IMG/VR virus record: IMGVR_UViG_3300046820_000175
Location: 1 to 31,419 of that record
DNA length: 31,419 nucleotides
From: a virus
Direction: 5' to 3' (one strand)
Under the pieces are notes generated by a model. The model was not told where the DNA came from and ran no database searches. It saw nothing but the letters and a program-made list of their open reading frames with translations. How positions within the stretch are numbered: position 1 is the stretch's first letter; each line of letters begins with the position of its first letter. A program made the translations under genes and the position numbers. This document shows positions 1-8,871 of this stretch, piece by piece.

Positions 1-107
1 GTTTAGCGTTTCTGTAAAATTCATTTTAGTTTCCTTGTTATGCTAATGCGTGACCCCAGCGTTGTGGACGCATAGCATCTGGGTCAACGTTACGGCGCAC
101 GGGGAAT
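1..107. repeat. Left copy of 107-bp terminal direct repeat
   Basis: Positions 1-107 are identical to 31313-31419. The repeat covers the end of the terminase gene and the start of the portal gene, so it lies in coding sequence. Joining the copies restores the gene order terminase-portal with a 13-base gap. This is what a circular assembly closed by a k-mer-length overlap looks like. A true short terminal repeat at a packaging end is less likely but not excluded. Confidence 0.95.
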
Positions 108-1276
108 AGATAGTCAACTGCGTATCCAAGTGCATCGTTTAAATGGTCATAGCCCGAATCTTTGTCGGGTTGCGAACTATTTTCTTTGTATGTTTGTCGT
201 TCTAAGCACTCAATCATATATTTACACTTAGGGCTAATAAACAACTGTCTAACACCACCGGCATTACACAATCTGCTGTTGACTGCGTTTATTCTATCTC
301 TGACTGGTGTGTGGCTGTTGGGCACTTTGACAATGAAGCCTGCGTTCCTGAGTATGATGTTGTCAGTAAGGCCGCCAGCGGACGTTTTTCTTTGATTTCC
401 GGCAGGGTCTGGGTAACACATGACTTTTGATTTTGGGTATCGTTGATGTATTTCGTCCACAAGTTCTTGGGTATTGCTAGAATACATACGGATTTCGTCA
501 ATGGCATAGAGCATATCACCTTTACGTATCATTATTATGCAACTAACAGGGTCAATGTTAAAGTCAATGCCACAAATAATTGTTGATGTGTCATAATCTT
601 TAATGTCAATGACGTTTTCATTTCTGTCAAATGCGTAATAAATTCTGTTTGCGGCCTCTTCCCATGTTGCAAGGTATTCTTGCCTAAACGTTTTTTCGTC
701 TAAGTCTTGCTTGGCTGCTTCAATTTCTTCTTGTGATACATTACCACCATCTAGTGTGGTAAATGTCCATGACTGCCAGTTGTCTGGATTGTTCTGTGCG
801 TTGTTGTAAATGTCATAGGCCCAACTACTTCTGCCACCTTTGGGTGTGCCAATGAACATGGCATGACCTTTCTTGTCACTAAGTGTAGGTCTGACTGCTG
901 TCCATACTTCTGGATCCATATCTGCAAACTCATCAAACACGCAAAAGTTTACTGAAAATCCACGCATACGGTCATAGGCATCTGCTGACTTAATTGCAAT
1001 CTCTGAGCCATTGACTAATGTAATTGTTAATTCACTTTCATTAGTTTTTGCAATCCAACGTAAGTCACCTAATCGTTGTTTTAACTGTTCCCAGACAATG
1101 CCTTTACCTTGTCCACGTGTAGGAGCAATATACCAACAACGTGTCATGGGTTGACGTGCAAATTTTGCCAGTTCACGTATTGCCAAAAATGTCTTGCCAA
1201 AACGGCGCCCACATATTGCAGTGCGAAATCGTTTTGTGCTTAGTGCAATCTGCTCCTGTGCTTTACTCAGTGGCAT
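38..1276 (-). CDS. terL: Terminase large subunit
   Basis: This is the ATPase-nuclease motor that packages DNA into proheads. The 412-aa product has a Walker A-like motif GRRFGKTF at residues 23-30, Walker B VFDE at 113-116 and the coupling motif GTPKG near 143. The C-terminal RNase H-like nuclease has acidic residues in GIDFN (D238), YPDPAG (D290) and HLNDALGYAVDYLFP (D about 383). The length is normal for the family. The start ATG overlaps the stop of the small terminase gene as TAATG, which suggests translational coupling. Across the circular junction the portal gene follows after 13 bases, the usual phage order. The nuclease type (headful or site-specific) cannot be decided from sequence alone. 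Confidence 0.95.
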   Translation of the reverse strand: MPLSKAQEQIALSTKRFRTAICGRRFGKTFLAIRELAKFARQPMTRCWYIAPTRGQGKGIVWEQLKQRLGDLRWIAKTNESELTITLVNGSEIAIKSADAYDRMRGFSVNFCVFDEFADMDPEVWTAVRPTLSDKKGHAMFIGTPKGGRSSWAYDIYNNAQNNPDNWQSWTFTTLDGGNVSQEEIEAAKQDLDEKTFRQEYLATWEEAANRIYYAFDRNENVIDIKDYDTSTIICGIDFNIDPVSCIIMIRKGDMLYAIDEIRMYSSNTQELVDEIHQRYPKSKVMCYPDPAGNQRKTSAGGLTDNIILRNAGFIVKVPNSHTPVRDRINAVNSRLCNAGGVRQLFISPKCKYMIECLERQTYKENSSQPDKDSGYDHLNDALGYAVDYLFPVRRNVDPDAMRPQRWGHALA

Positions 1277-1758
1277 TAATCACTCCAAGGCAATACTTTG
1301 TCATTGTCAGTGTTAGTAGGCTGGTCCACTTGACCAAGTATGTTTTTCCCAAGCCAGATAAGCATAGTGGCATTGCCTTCTAGTGCAAGTTTAATCTGCG
1401 CACGGCGTAGACGTTGCTTTAAATCAGCCTGTGCAGCCTGCATATACTCACCAAAATTGTAGTGCAGGGTGTCTTTGTTGATGCCAAAGAAATCACATAT
1501 CTCCTTGTCATTGCAACCCAGTGCGGCAAGTTTATATACATCATCTGGTGGCACAATTTTGCGATTGTCACCTCTGCCCACAACTAGACCTTGACGTGTA
1601 ATTTCACCCCATTTAGCACGTCTACGCTTGGTATACTGCCATTTAGGATACATACCTGATTGTTCAGGTAATTCCTGACATTCAATTTCTTGTTCTTCTG
1701 TGTCTACAGCATCTATGGGATGAAGATTAACTGTGCCACTATCAACGATTTTATTCAT
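1276..1758 (-). CDS. terS: Terminase small subunit (probable)
   Basis: This 160-aa protein lies directly before the large terminase, with its stop overlapping the terL start. Residues about 70-100 look like a helix-turn-helix (VYKLAALGCNDKEICDFFGI), followed by a helical stretch of about 50 residues (KQRLRRAQIKLALEGN), as in DNA-recognition small terminases that form rings. The N-terminal 60 residues are acidic then basic and probably disordered. The likely role is binding phage DNA and presenting it to TerL. The assignment rests on the HTH-plus-helix layout and position, not on a catalytic motif. Confidence 0.8.
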   Translation of the reverse strand: MNKIVDSGTVNLHPIDAVDTEEQEIECQELPEQSGMYPKWQYTKRRRAKWGEITRQGLVVGRGDNRKIVPPDDVYKLAALGCNDKEICDFFGINKDTLHYNFGEYMQAAQADLKQRLRRAQIKLALEGNATMLIWLGKNILGQVDQPTNTDNDKVLPWSD

Positions 1759-1767
1759 AGTCTATAT

Positions 1768-2022
1768 TTACTCTCTGGGCTGTCTGCTGTGCATTTTTTC
1801 TGCTTCTAACAGCAATCTCAGCATCTTAATTTCATCAGCCATGCTCTTAATCATTCTGCGGTCTTGTTTGACAAGTTCCAACATTTGTTGATTTTGACTG
1901 GTTAACTGTCTGATATGGTCACGATGTTCTTCTAGTGCAGGACCCATTAGACTGATATTGTGCTTGCAATTTTCTAGGTCTTGCAATGGATCCCATGCAG
2001 GGTCTATCCACCATTTTGTCAT
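1768..2022 (-). CDS. Small coiled-coil protein upstream of terminase
   Basis: This is an 84-aa product starting MTKWWIDPAWDPL. I chose the ATG at 2022 because AGGAGG lies 4 bases upstream, inside the end of the preceding gene. A GTG six codons earlier would overlap that gene and lacks such a site. The N-terminus is rich in tryptophan and proline. The rest is a long charged helix (HIRQLTSQNQQMLELVKQD onward) with heptad-like leucine, isoleucine and methionine spacing, so a coiled coil is likely. No enzymatic motif is visible. Its place between the fibre adaptor and terminase genes suggests a structural or assembly role. I do not recognise a family. Confidence 0.75.
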   Translation of the reverse strand: MTKWWIDPAWDPLQDLENCKHNISLMGPALEEHRDHIRQLTSQNQQMLELVKQDRRMIKSMADEIKMLRLLLEAEKMHSRQPRE

Positions 2023-2032
2023 AAGGCCTCCT

Positions 2033-2362
2033 TTAGGCACTGCGGTCTTCTACTTTTACTTTAAAAAATCTGCGGTCTTCAAGTCCATCATCAGTGACAA
2101 TTTTGCAAAACACTGTATAACTTTTACCTACTTGACCTTCGTCTAAGGTAATAAAAGTTTTTGTGCCCTGTATGCCGTCTGTGACTTTTAACAGTGGGTC
2201 AGGGTCATTGGCACGTGTAACAACAGTCCATGTAGCAGTTGCAATGCTGTCACCTGTTTCAAGCCACTGTGCCCAATCTAAACTATAAGTTAGTTTTGCT
2301 TCGGGGTCTTTGCTGATTTGTAGACCTTGTATAGTCTGCACGAATCCTTGTGTAATAGCCAT
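2033..2362 (-). CDS. Fibre-tail adaptor-like protein
   Basis: A 109-aa protein with the pattern DPEAKLTYSLDWAQWL, then IATATWTV, then GQVGKSYTVFCKIVTDDG and a closing beta strand FFKVKV. This is the layout of the small beta-sandwich proteins annotated as phage fiber-tail adaptor proteins: an aromatic DW motif, an SxW strand and a G..YTV strand. It follows the 1159-aa fibre gene after 12 bases and has a strong site, AAAGGAG. The likely role is joining a fibre to the virion. The family assignment comes from pattern memory. The virion role is inferred from that and from its neighbours. Confidence 0.6.
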   Translation of the reverse strand: MAITQGFVQTIQGLQISKDPEAKLTYSLDWAQWLETGDSIATATWTVVTRANDPDPLLKVTDGIQGTKTFITLDEGQVGKSYTVFCKIVTDDGLEDRRFFKVKVEDRSA

Positions 2363-2374
2363 TTCTGGTCTCCT

Positions 2375-5300
2375 TTAAATTATATATGTTTCTTCAGTGT
2401 TAGCCACTGCATAATCACGCAATTCTTTGACAATTTCATAACTGCGGCTTTCTGGTATAACAATGTCATCACGCCATTCATCTGCAATCATTTGTGTGCG
2501 TGTTTCACGTGGTATCATGTATGTTAAATCAGGATCAATTCTGATTTCAATTACATTGGCAACAAGTGTAAATGTTGCTGATAAATTTGCAGAGAGGGTG
2601 CTGGTCTCTGTGCCTATGGCAAGTTGTGTGCCTATAGTTGGCAACACAGCAACAGCACTCTTGGTTGCTGTGGCATTTGCTTGAATTTGTGCCTGTGTAG
2701 ATAGATTAGCCTGTGCGTATTGTAAGCCACCTGGTTTAGCCTGAACAGTAAATTGTGCAGTTAAATCAGCATCTGCAAATTTTGTGCTGGTTGCATCAAC
2801 TGTTAGTTGTGCTTGTGTTGACAACGCAACAGCACTAGCACGTAGTCTTGCATTAACAGCAGTTTGTTGTGCTGTAACAGTTAATTGTGCATTTGTAGTG
2901 CGTGTTACTTCTACAGTATTTGTAAGTTCAGCGTTGCTGTTTAAATTAGCAATGACAATCTTACCACTGATAGCATCAGCAGTCAGTGTAGAAACAACAG
3001 CACAGTCAACAAGTGTTACACCAATTTTTGCGGCTGCTGTTAACTGTGTTGCCAGTGTTGGTAAATTAGCACTGAATGGTTTGTTAACGTTGGTGTCAAC
3101 ACTAATTTGTGCTTGTGCTTGTTGTGCGGACTCTGCTTTAACAGTTTTTACTGCTGTTGCTGTTAATTGTGCCTGTGTGCTTAGTGCAGAATCAAGTGTT
3201 TTTGTTACAGTTGCACTGGCATTTACTGTTGCCTGTGTAGACAACTGTGAATCTGCTGTGCGTGTGATTGTTTCTTGTGCAGTTTGTGTAAATTGACTGG
3301 TTAAATCAACTTCACCTTCTAGCGTAGCAACAGCCAGTGTAGTTTGTGTAGCAGTGCTTGTTAAATTACTATCAACAGTTCTTGTAACTTCTGCTGTGGC
3401 TGTTAATGTTGCTGTGTTATCACAAGCAACTAAGAAATCACCAATCTTGGCAACAGCCGTAAGTTGTGTTGCAATAGCAGGTAAATCACTATCAAATTGT
3501 TTAATGCGTGTATAGTCAACAGTCTGTGTAAATGCGCTGGCTAAATCAGCATTAGCCAAAACAACTTTTTCTGCACTTGCTGTCTGTGTAAATGCTGAAG
3601 TTAACTGCGCTGTGCCCACAGCATCATATCTATTTTGTGCTGTTTGTGTAAATGCTGAAGTTAACTGTGCAGATAGGCTTATTGTCTTGGGTGGTGCAAC
3701 ATTGTCATCAAGGTATGTATTGTTAAAATGCAATAACAGGTCAGTGTTGTCATTGTTTACGTATTCTGTAGTTGGAACTGTAAATGATGTTGCTGTTGGG
3801 TCTGTTAATGCTGTATCACTGATTAATAACTCATCAATGCGTAGGTCAGCACTAGGTCCCAGCGTATAAATTTTAACGCCAGTTGTGTCAAAATAACTGT
3901 TGCTGAATCCTGTGTTGGTGTCAATTCTGTTTCCGTTAGCGTATAAACTAATTCTTCCACCATCATTGACAATTCTAAAATGATTCCACTGATTGTAAGC
4001 AACAACTTGATTTAATGGAGCACTATCACCTTGAATAGTTGAGCCATCTGCTGTTCTATAAAACAATGATGGTAATATACCAGTTCCAGCGGCAGTTACA
4101 CCAACTCTCCAACTGTATGCATAAAGTGTATTTGTGCCTTCAATGTATAAAATTGGACTTTCATTGCCATTTCTAGTTGGCATATAAATCCAGAAATCAA
4201 CAGTTTTCCAACTGTTCCAATCTGGATTATCAGCAAATACAATTTCTGCTGATTTTGGCAATGATGCTGTCAATGCTGTGTTACTGCTTGATGTCCATGT
4301 TGCGCCATCTGTGCTTGTCCATATACCAACCCACCAACGTGAATTTGCATAAAATGCTCGTTGTTGAGCAGTAAATGTAACAGTTCTTTGTGTCCATGTA
4401 ACACCGTCACTACTGGTCAGTAATGTGTTTCCACTGCCAGTAACAATCCATAGACCATTACTGTAACTTACATGGTTTAATGTTGCTGTTACGCCACTTG
4501 TGCGCTTTGTCCATGTGCTGTTTGGTGCGGATGCTGTAAATATGTCACCGTTTCTACCAACAATTACCCATAAGTTGTTACCAAATGCAACTCCGTTTAA
4601 GCCAACGTTAGCACTTACTGGACTTGAAGTTACGCCTGTCCAGTCTGCACCGTGATTAGTTGAATAAAATAGATAATTGCTGTCTGCGGCACCTGTGTCA
4701 ACACGATTAATTGTTGCCACTGCAACAATGGTTGAACCACCAACAGCAACACTGTTAAACACTGTTATTCTACTTGCCGCACCAATATCTTCTGTTGTGC
4801 TAGTAAGCGCACCAGCAGTATAACTACACGGACTCCAGTTTACTAAATCAGTGCTACGTAAAATGCTACCACGTGTTACAGTGTTATAACCTACTCTGAT
4901 GTAATGTGTGCCTGTATAAGCAAGGTCATTAAAATCATGGGTAGTATATGTGGCGCCTGCTTGTTTGCTCCAAACTGTTCCGCCATTTGTTGAATTGTAA
5001 ATGCTGGCGCTGTTTTGGTCATACCATGCTACTAGTCTGTTGTTTAAAAATTCAACACGATTGATAGGTAAATTGCTATCTCTGACAATATCTGTGGTGC
5101 CACTAGTCCAGGTATTTCCATTAGTGGTTTCACTGTAGCCAGTGTTGTAATAATTTGTTTGTGTGACTCTCAGTCCAAATATTTTAGTGCCTGTGTAGAC
5201 AAAATTTGTAGTGACTGATAATTGATTGTTGTTGTTTTCTAAGAATTTTAGGCTGTGTGTGCCAAACTTTTTAATTGTGCTGTCAAATGCTAGTTGTCCA

Positions 5301-5854
5301 TACAATCCATCTACGTTGACTGTTGGATCACCTACTACCCTGTTAACTCTATTGCCTGTTGTTGCCTGTGTAAATGTTGCCTGTAATGTTGCTGAAGTTT
5401 CAACAAATTTTATAGCCTGAGAATTTACATTGGCAATGCTTGCAAGTGTAATTGCAGTTGAACGGTTAGCAACTGGTGTAGCACTGATAGTTGCTACAAC
5501 ATTTACGCTTGAACCAAGATTTTTAATTGCAATAGCAGTCATTGTTGGTGAGAAAACACCTGACCAGTTAGCACTAAACCCAATTAACTTGTCTGTTTGT
5601 GCTGTTACACTGGTTGTTGACTGTAAACTAACAGAAAAATCAGCAATGACATTTATATCTGTTGTTTGTGTTGCCACTGATGTTAAAACTGCATCAAATT
5701 CTTTGACTATACCACCACCGATAACATCTGCTGTGCAATCAATGGATGCTGTTGAACTTAACGCCGCTTCTGCAAGGGCTTCATAGACATAATACTCTTC
5801 GGGAGTAAAATAATCTAAATCAATATACAAATTGTCTGTGACTTGTCTTGTCAT
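2375..5854 (-). CDS. Large tail fibre protein with Asp-box and LamG-like domains
   Basis: At 1159 aa this is the largest gene here. The first 170 residues and the last 430 or so are built from short repeats on the theme A.LT..FTQTA or L.T.AQLT.TA, spaced about 19-33 residues apart; these are rich in Ala, Thr, Gln and Val and suit a beta-structured shaft. Between them (about 220-540) are several Asp-box motifs such as STDLVNW, STNHGADW, SSDGVTW and STDGATW, typical of sialidase-type beta-propellers. A LamG-like domain follows (TVDFWIYMP ... YNQWNHFRIV ... LRIDELLIS). The C-terminus carries ETR/ESR repeats (IPRETR, IPESRSY), often seen in phage proteins next to fibre adaptors. It probably binds host surface glycans. 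The start has AGGAG upstream. Confidence 0.85.
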   Translation of the reverse strand: MTRQVTDNLYIDLDYFTPEEYYVYEALAEAALSSTASIDCTADVIGGGIVKEFDAVLTSVATQTTDINVIADFSVSLQSTTSVTAQTDKLIGFSANWSGVFSPTMTAIAIKNLGSSVNVVATISATPVANRSTAITLASIANVNSQAIKFVETSATLQATFTQATTGNRVNRVVGDPTVNVDGLYGQLAFDSTIKKFGTHSLKFLENNNNQLSVTTNFVYTGTKIFGLRVTQTNYYNTGYSETTNGNTWTSGTTDIVRDSNLPINRVEFLNNRLVAWYDQNSASIYNSTNGGTVWSKQAGATYTTHDFNDLAYTGTHYIRVGYNTVTRGSILRSTDLVNWSPCSYTAGALTSTTEDIGAASRITVFNSVAVGGSTIVAVATINRVDTGAADSNYLFYSTNHGADWTGVTSSPVSANVGLNGVAFGNNLWVIVGRNGDIFTASAPNSTWTKRTSGVTATLNHVSYSNGLWIVTGSGNTLLTSSDGVTWTQRTVTFTAQQRAFYANSRWWVGIWTSTDGATWTSSSNTALTASLPKSAEIVFADNPDWNSWKTVDFWIYMPTRNGNESPILYIEGTNTLYAYSWRVGVTAAGTGILPSLFYRTADGSTIQGDSAPLNQVVAYNQWNHFRIVNDGGRISLYANGNRIDTNTGFSNSYFDTTGVKIYTLGPSADLRIDELLISDTALTDPTATSFTVPTTEYVNNDNTDLLLHFNNTYLDDNVAPPKTISLSAQLTSAFTQTAQNRYDAVGTAQLTSAFTQTASAEKVVLANADLASAFTQTVDYTRIKQFDSDLPAIATQLTAVAKIGDFLVACDNTATLTATAEVTRTVDSNLTSTATQTTLAVATLEGEVDLTSQFTQTAQETITRTADSQLSTQATVNASATVTKTLDSALSTQAQLTATAVKTVKAESAQQAQAQISVDTNVNKPFSANLPTLATQLTAAAKIGVTLVDCAVVSTLTADAISGKIVIANLNSNAELTNTVEVTRTTNAQLTVTAQQTAVNARLRASAVALSTQAQLTVDATSTKFADADLTAQFTVQAKPGGLQYAQANLSTQAQIQANATATKSAVAVLPTIGTQLAIGTETSTLSANLSATFTLVANVIEIRIDPDLTYMIPRETRTQMIADEWRDDIVIPESRSYEIVKELRDYAVANTEETYII

Positions 5855-5865
5855 GTTTGCTCCTG

Positions 5866-7227
5866 TTATGACACTGTCATAATTGTTGTTAGCATACTAT
5901 TAGTGCCTAGGTCAGTTTTACTAATGGTTGACGAACCAGTAAATCCTGCGCCTTCAAATGCTCCTAACCTTGCATAGTTGCTGGTAGAAATTGCCGCATT
6001 TAAATATCTACTTGGCGTTACTGTAGAAGTTACAACTTGTGATACTGTTGTTGTTGTGCCACTGTTAGCACCATAGGCAAATGCCACTTTAGTTGCTGAC
6101 ATAGCATCAAATGTCAATGTTTGATTTGCAGGAGTATTCACAGTTATTTCACTAGTGCCTGTGGTAAACGACACTGTAGTTGGCACAAAACTTGGTCTAT
6201 ACACTAATATGATATGACTGGCTCCTTGTGTGCCTGTAAAACTTGTTACGCTTCTAGTGCTGGCCACTGTTGATATTTGATAAAATACCGCAGTTCTTTG
6301 TGCGGCAGCCTGTGTGCCTGTGGCTATATTAAACACATTAGTCCAACCACTAGGAGTTACCAGTGCTGGAGGTGCCGCACTGGTAGCATTGTTATTTGCT
6401 GTGACAAAATAAACAACAATGTCATTGACTTGCGTGGTAAATGTAGTGCTGGTAGCACTTGTGCCAGCAATTACACTGCTACTGTTGAATACTAGACTTA
6501 CGGAATTGTCATCAGTAAATTGATTATCACCGTTTGTGCCATCCATGTGCATCAACAATTTTGTGTTTATATCATTACTAAATGCCGCTGTTGGGATTGT
6601 GTATGTGGCAGCGTTAGCGTATCTACTAGTATTGCTTAAACGAATTTCATCCAAATAAACAAGATTCTCTCCGCTGTTGATTAATAAATCATCACTAGTG
6701 CCAGTGCCAAACGGATTTGTATGACTAGCAACTCTGTTACTGCGTCTAGTTCCATTAAAGAAAATGTTTGTAGTTGGCCCAGATGTATATCTTACAATAG
6801 CACAATGATACCAAGTGCCGTAAGTCAAAGTTTGTGCTGTGCCACCGTTAGTGTTCCAGTTTTCTCCCTGAAATGTATATTCAATATCATAGACATTACC
6901 ACCTTGTGGTCGCAAACTTACTGAGCCACCACTGCCTGCTACAGTGAATAATGTTTTTTGTCCTGTGACTGCCGCAGGTAACATAATCCAAAATTCAATA
7001 GTGTAGTTGCCACTACTAGAAAAACCAGAACTGTTAAATTGTTTGTAGGTTATATAACCACCACTGGTAAAATTACCACTTGCTGTGCCAAACTTTTTGT
7101 TTGTTGTGTTTAATACAGCCGCGCCAGTGACTTGTATTTCACCATTATATCTATTAGTTGGCCAACTAACCACTGCTGGTGCTAGATAGCGACTAATGCC
7201 GTTAAGTTTAAATGCTCCTAATGGCAT
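5866..7227 (-). CDS. LamG-like fibre protein
   Basis: A 453-aa protein. Residues about 25-220 form a LamG/concanavalin-like jelly roll, with YTIEFWIMLP, YGTWYHCAIVRY, FNGTRRS and LVYLDEIRLSN in the expected order. The second half (about 240-453) is a Ser/Thr/Val-rich beta domain with a motif like VSLVFNSSSVIAGTSAT, repeated VTSFTG and VSFTTG strands, and no cysteines. The start ATG overlaps the stop of the upstream fibre gene (TAATG), so the two are co-translated. It probably forms part of the adsorption apparatus and binds carbohydrate. No catalytic residues are recognisable. The LamG part resembles the one in the next gene downstream, suggesting domain duplication between fibres. Confidence 0.75.
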   Translation of the reverse strand: MPLGAFKLNGISRYLAPAVVSWPTNRYNGEIQVTGAAVLNTTNKKFGTASGNFTSGGYITYKQFNSSGFSSSGNYTIEFWIMLPAAVTGQKTLFTVAGSGGSVSLRPQGGNVYDIEYTFQGENWNTNGGTAQTLTYGTWYHCAIVRYTSGPTTNIFFNGTRRSNRVASHTNPFGTGTSDDLLINSGENLVYLDEIRLSNTSRYANAATYTIPTAAFSNDINTKLLMHMDGTNGDNQFTDDNSVSLVFNSSSVIAGTSATSTTFTTQVNDIVVYFVTANNNATSAAPPALVTPSGWTNVFNIATGTQAAAQRTAVFYQISTVASTRSVTSFTGTQGASHIILVYRPSFVPTTVSFTTGTSEITVNTPANQTLTFDAMSATKVAFAYGANSGTTTTVSQVVTSTVTPSRYLNAAISTSNYARLGAFEGAGFTGSSTISKTDLGTNSMLTTIMTVS

Positions 7228-8282
7228 TATGCAAATCCTTTCGCAAGACTAGCCCAGTAGTTTGTGCCATCATAGAACACACTGAGAATGTCAACACATC
7301 CAGCAGTGCCTGTTAGTGTTTTAATGCCACCAGCAAATTTCATTGTTGAAGTTATACTTGTATATGCTGTGCCACCGTTAATAATCAATGTAAGACTTTG
7401 ACCAGCAACAGGACTAGTAAAGCCATTGATAGTCAATGCTGAGTTTAATGTAATTGTCTGCACATTGCCGTTAGCCACGTTTGGTGCAATGGTGCCACCA
7501 GTTGTGCCTAATGCAAATATGTTTTCATTGTATTCTAGGTTTTTAACAACAGTTTGGCCAGTGCCGTTTGGTGTTAGAGTAATATTATTATTAGCGCCTG
7601 CAGTAATAACAATATTACCGCTGTTAGTTCCATCGTTAGTGCTTAAAAATAAATTGCCAGTGCCGTTAGTAGTAATAATAGTAAGTTGATTGAGGTCACC
7701 AACTCTAATAGTGTCTGCGTTTAAGTAAAGTTTGCCAACGCCGTTTGGTTCTATGACAATGTTGCCATTGCTTGCTGATACAATGCTGTTGCCGTTAACA
7801 TCCAAACTGCCACCTAATTGTGGTGTTGTATCTTCTACAACATTGGCTAAAGCACCAATGCCTGCGGCTGTTGGTGGTGTGTAAGTAAACACGCCTGTTG
7901 TGTTGTCGTAACTGATAGCACCATCACCACTAGCGGTGCCTTCTGCTCCCACGCTTAGGTCAACTAAATCAATGCCTGCATCGCCATTGATCCAATTTGT
8001 TCCATTGTAAATTAAGATTTCGCCAGTGCTTGGTGTTGTGATGACTACATCTGTGAGTTCATCTAATGTAGTTGCTCCACTGGCTGTAACATCAGCGGGT
8101 GTAAATGTAAAAACTCCCGTGGTGTCATTGTAACTAAGACTGCCCCCACTGCTGGCTGTGGCAGTGCTGACACTAAGGTCAGTGAGTTCAATCTTGTCTG
8201 TGTTTAAATTCGTTATGTTGGCATCGCCTTCAGTCCAGGTCAGTGCTGAACCTTTGGCTGCTCTTGTGTATACTGTTGTCAT
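7227..8282 (-). CDS. Fibre shaft protein with internal repeats
   Basis: A 351-aa protein. Its first 150 residues contain two copies of a unit running LTDLSV...SGGSLSYNDTTGVFTFTPAD and LVDLSVGAEG...AISYDNTTGVFTYTPPT, separated by an LTDVVITTPSTGEIL/YNGTNWINGD segment. These are typical of trimeric phage and collagen-like fibre shafts. The middle (about 160-270) is a beta-helix-like run (NGNSIVSASNGNIVIEPNGVGKLYLNADTIRVGD). The end (GQSLTLIINGGTAYTSITS ... DILSVFYDGTNYWASLAKGFA) matches the common C-terminal module of marine phage fibres. GGAG lies about 9 bases before the ATG. It probably works with the two LamG fibres encoded just downstream. Confidence 0.75.
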   Translation of the reverse strand: MTTVYTRAAKGSALTWTEGDANITNLNTDKIELTDLSVSTATASSGGSLSYNDTTGVFTFTPADVTASGATTLDELTDVVITTPSTGEILIYNGTNWINGDAGIDLVDLSVGAEGTASGDGAISYDNTTGVFTYTPPTAAGIGALANVVEDTTPQLGGSLDVNGNSIVSASNGNIVIEPNGVGKLYLNADTIRVGDLNQLTIITTNGTGNLFLSTNDGTNSGNIVITAGANNNITLTPNGTGQTVVKNLEYNENIFALGTTGGTIAPNVANGNVQTITLNSALTINGFTSPVAGQSLTLIINGGTAYTSITSTMKFAGGIKTLTGTAGCVDILSVFYDGTNYWASLAKGFA

Positions 8283-8312
8283 GTGACTTGCTCCACGGGG
8301 TTATAAAGTATA

Positions 8313-8344
8313 AGTGAGCATGGGAGTCCAAGTCCATGCTCACT
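8313..8344 (-). other. Intergenic stem-loop between structural genes
   Basis: An 11-bp perfect stem (8313-8323 with 8334-8344) and a 10-base loop lie between the stop at 8352 and the start at 8282. On the minus strand the stem is followed by an A/T-rich but interrupted stretch (TTATACTTTATAA) rather than a clean T-run. It could be a weak terminator or attenuator that lowers expression of the fibre genes relative to the abundant protein upstream, or an mRNA-stabilising 3' hairpin. Confidence 0.6.
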
Positions 8345-8351
8345 GTGCCTA

Positions 8352-8744
8352 TTAGTCTAGGCTGATTGTCAAGTTACCGCTGGTTACCTGGAATGTGTCG
8401 CCACTGTCAATAGTCTTACTTGTAGTGACCGCGCCCCAGAATAACACGTTACCACTTGAACTTGCGTCCATTACGGCAATGTGAGTAATAGTTCCCCAAC
8501 TTGCACTTGCGGCTGGGAATGTAACTGTTGCGTTACTTGCACTTGCGCCACTAGAAGCGGCTGCAAATGTAATTGCTTGACGTGCATAACTACCACCTGA
8601 TACTTCTGCACTTGGGCTGTTTGATTCTAAGCCTGTGTTGGCTGTGAACAATGCCAAGTAGCGTGTGCTAGGTTGTGAGTATGCTGTTGCTGTGAGAACG
8701 TGGTCAAGAATCTTGTTCTCCAAATAGTTGCTGGCTGCCGACAT
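8352..8744 (-). CDS. Conserved phage structural protein (fibre or decoration type)
   Basis: A 130-aa protein of a type very common in environmental phages. The start is ASNYLENKILDHVL, then RYLALFT, EVSGGSYARQAITF, WGTITHIAVMDA, VLFWGAV and a final GDTFQVTSGNLTISLD. The all-beta pattern and the motifs EVSGGSYARQ and GTITH are diagnostic of this family, usually annotated as a tail fibre or virion protein. The gene follows a terminator, has the strong site AAGGAGA, and is the first gene of the fibre block, so it is probably expressed highly and late. Its exact place in the particle is unknown. Confidence 0.8.
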   Translation of the reverse strand: MSAASNYLENKILDHVLTATAYSQPSTRYLALFTANTGLESNSPSAEVSGGSYARQAITFAAASSGASASNATVTFPAASASWGTITHIAVMDASSSGNVLFWGAVTTSKTIDSGDTFQVTSGNLTISLD

Positions 8745-8773
8745 ATTTTATCTCCTTAAGGTTATGTTTGCAA

Positions 8774-8799
8774 AATGCGAATCGCACTTTTATTTAGTC
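8774..8799 (-). promoter_or_regulatory. Possible late promoter with GC palindrome
   Basis: The minus strand reads ACTAAATAAAAG (8789-8799), close to the T4-type late motif TATAAATA, followed by the palindrome TGCG-ATT-CGCA (8776-8786). It lies between terminator 8831-8871 and the structural gene starting at 8744, where a promoter is needed. No good sigma-70 -35/-10 pair is visible in this gap. This is an inference from position and a short motif. Confidence 0.35.
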
Positions 8800-8830
8800 A
8801 GAACCTAAAAAAACATTTGAAAAACAGAAA

Positions 8831-8871
8831 AAAATAAAAAAATCCCACTAGCGTTAGTAGCACTAGTGGGA
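8831..8871 (-). terminator. Rho-independent terminator
   Basis: The stem TCCCACTAG / CTAGTGGGA (8843-8851 with 8863-8871) is followed on the minus strand by seven T, one A and seven more T (down to about 8828). It ends the transcription unit of the small gene 9009-9278. Its stem shares the sequence CCCACTAG with the terminator at 16045-16080, suggesting a duplicated element. Confidence 0.9.

Noticed and set aside
2784-3296. Plus-strand frame of 170 codons rich in Val, Ala and Cys
   Set aside because: Antisense shadow of the repeated fibre gene; composition follows from the Ala/Thr repeats and there is no ribosome site.
2375-5854. Sialidase or other glycan-cleaving enzyme from the Asp boxes
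   Set aside because: Asp boxes only mark the beta-propeller fold; the arginine triad and other catalytic residues of sialidases were not recognised.
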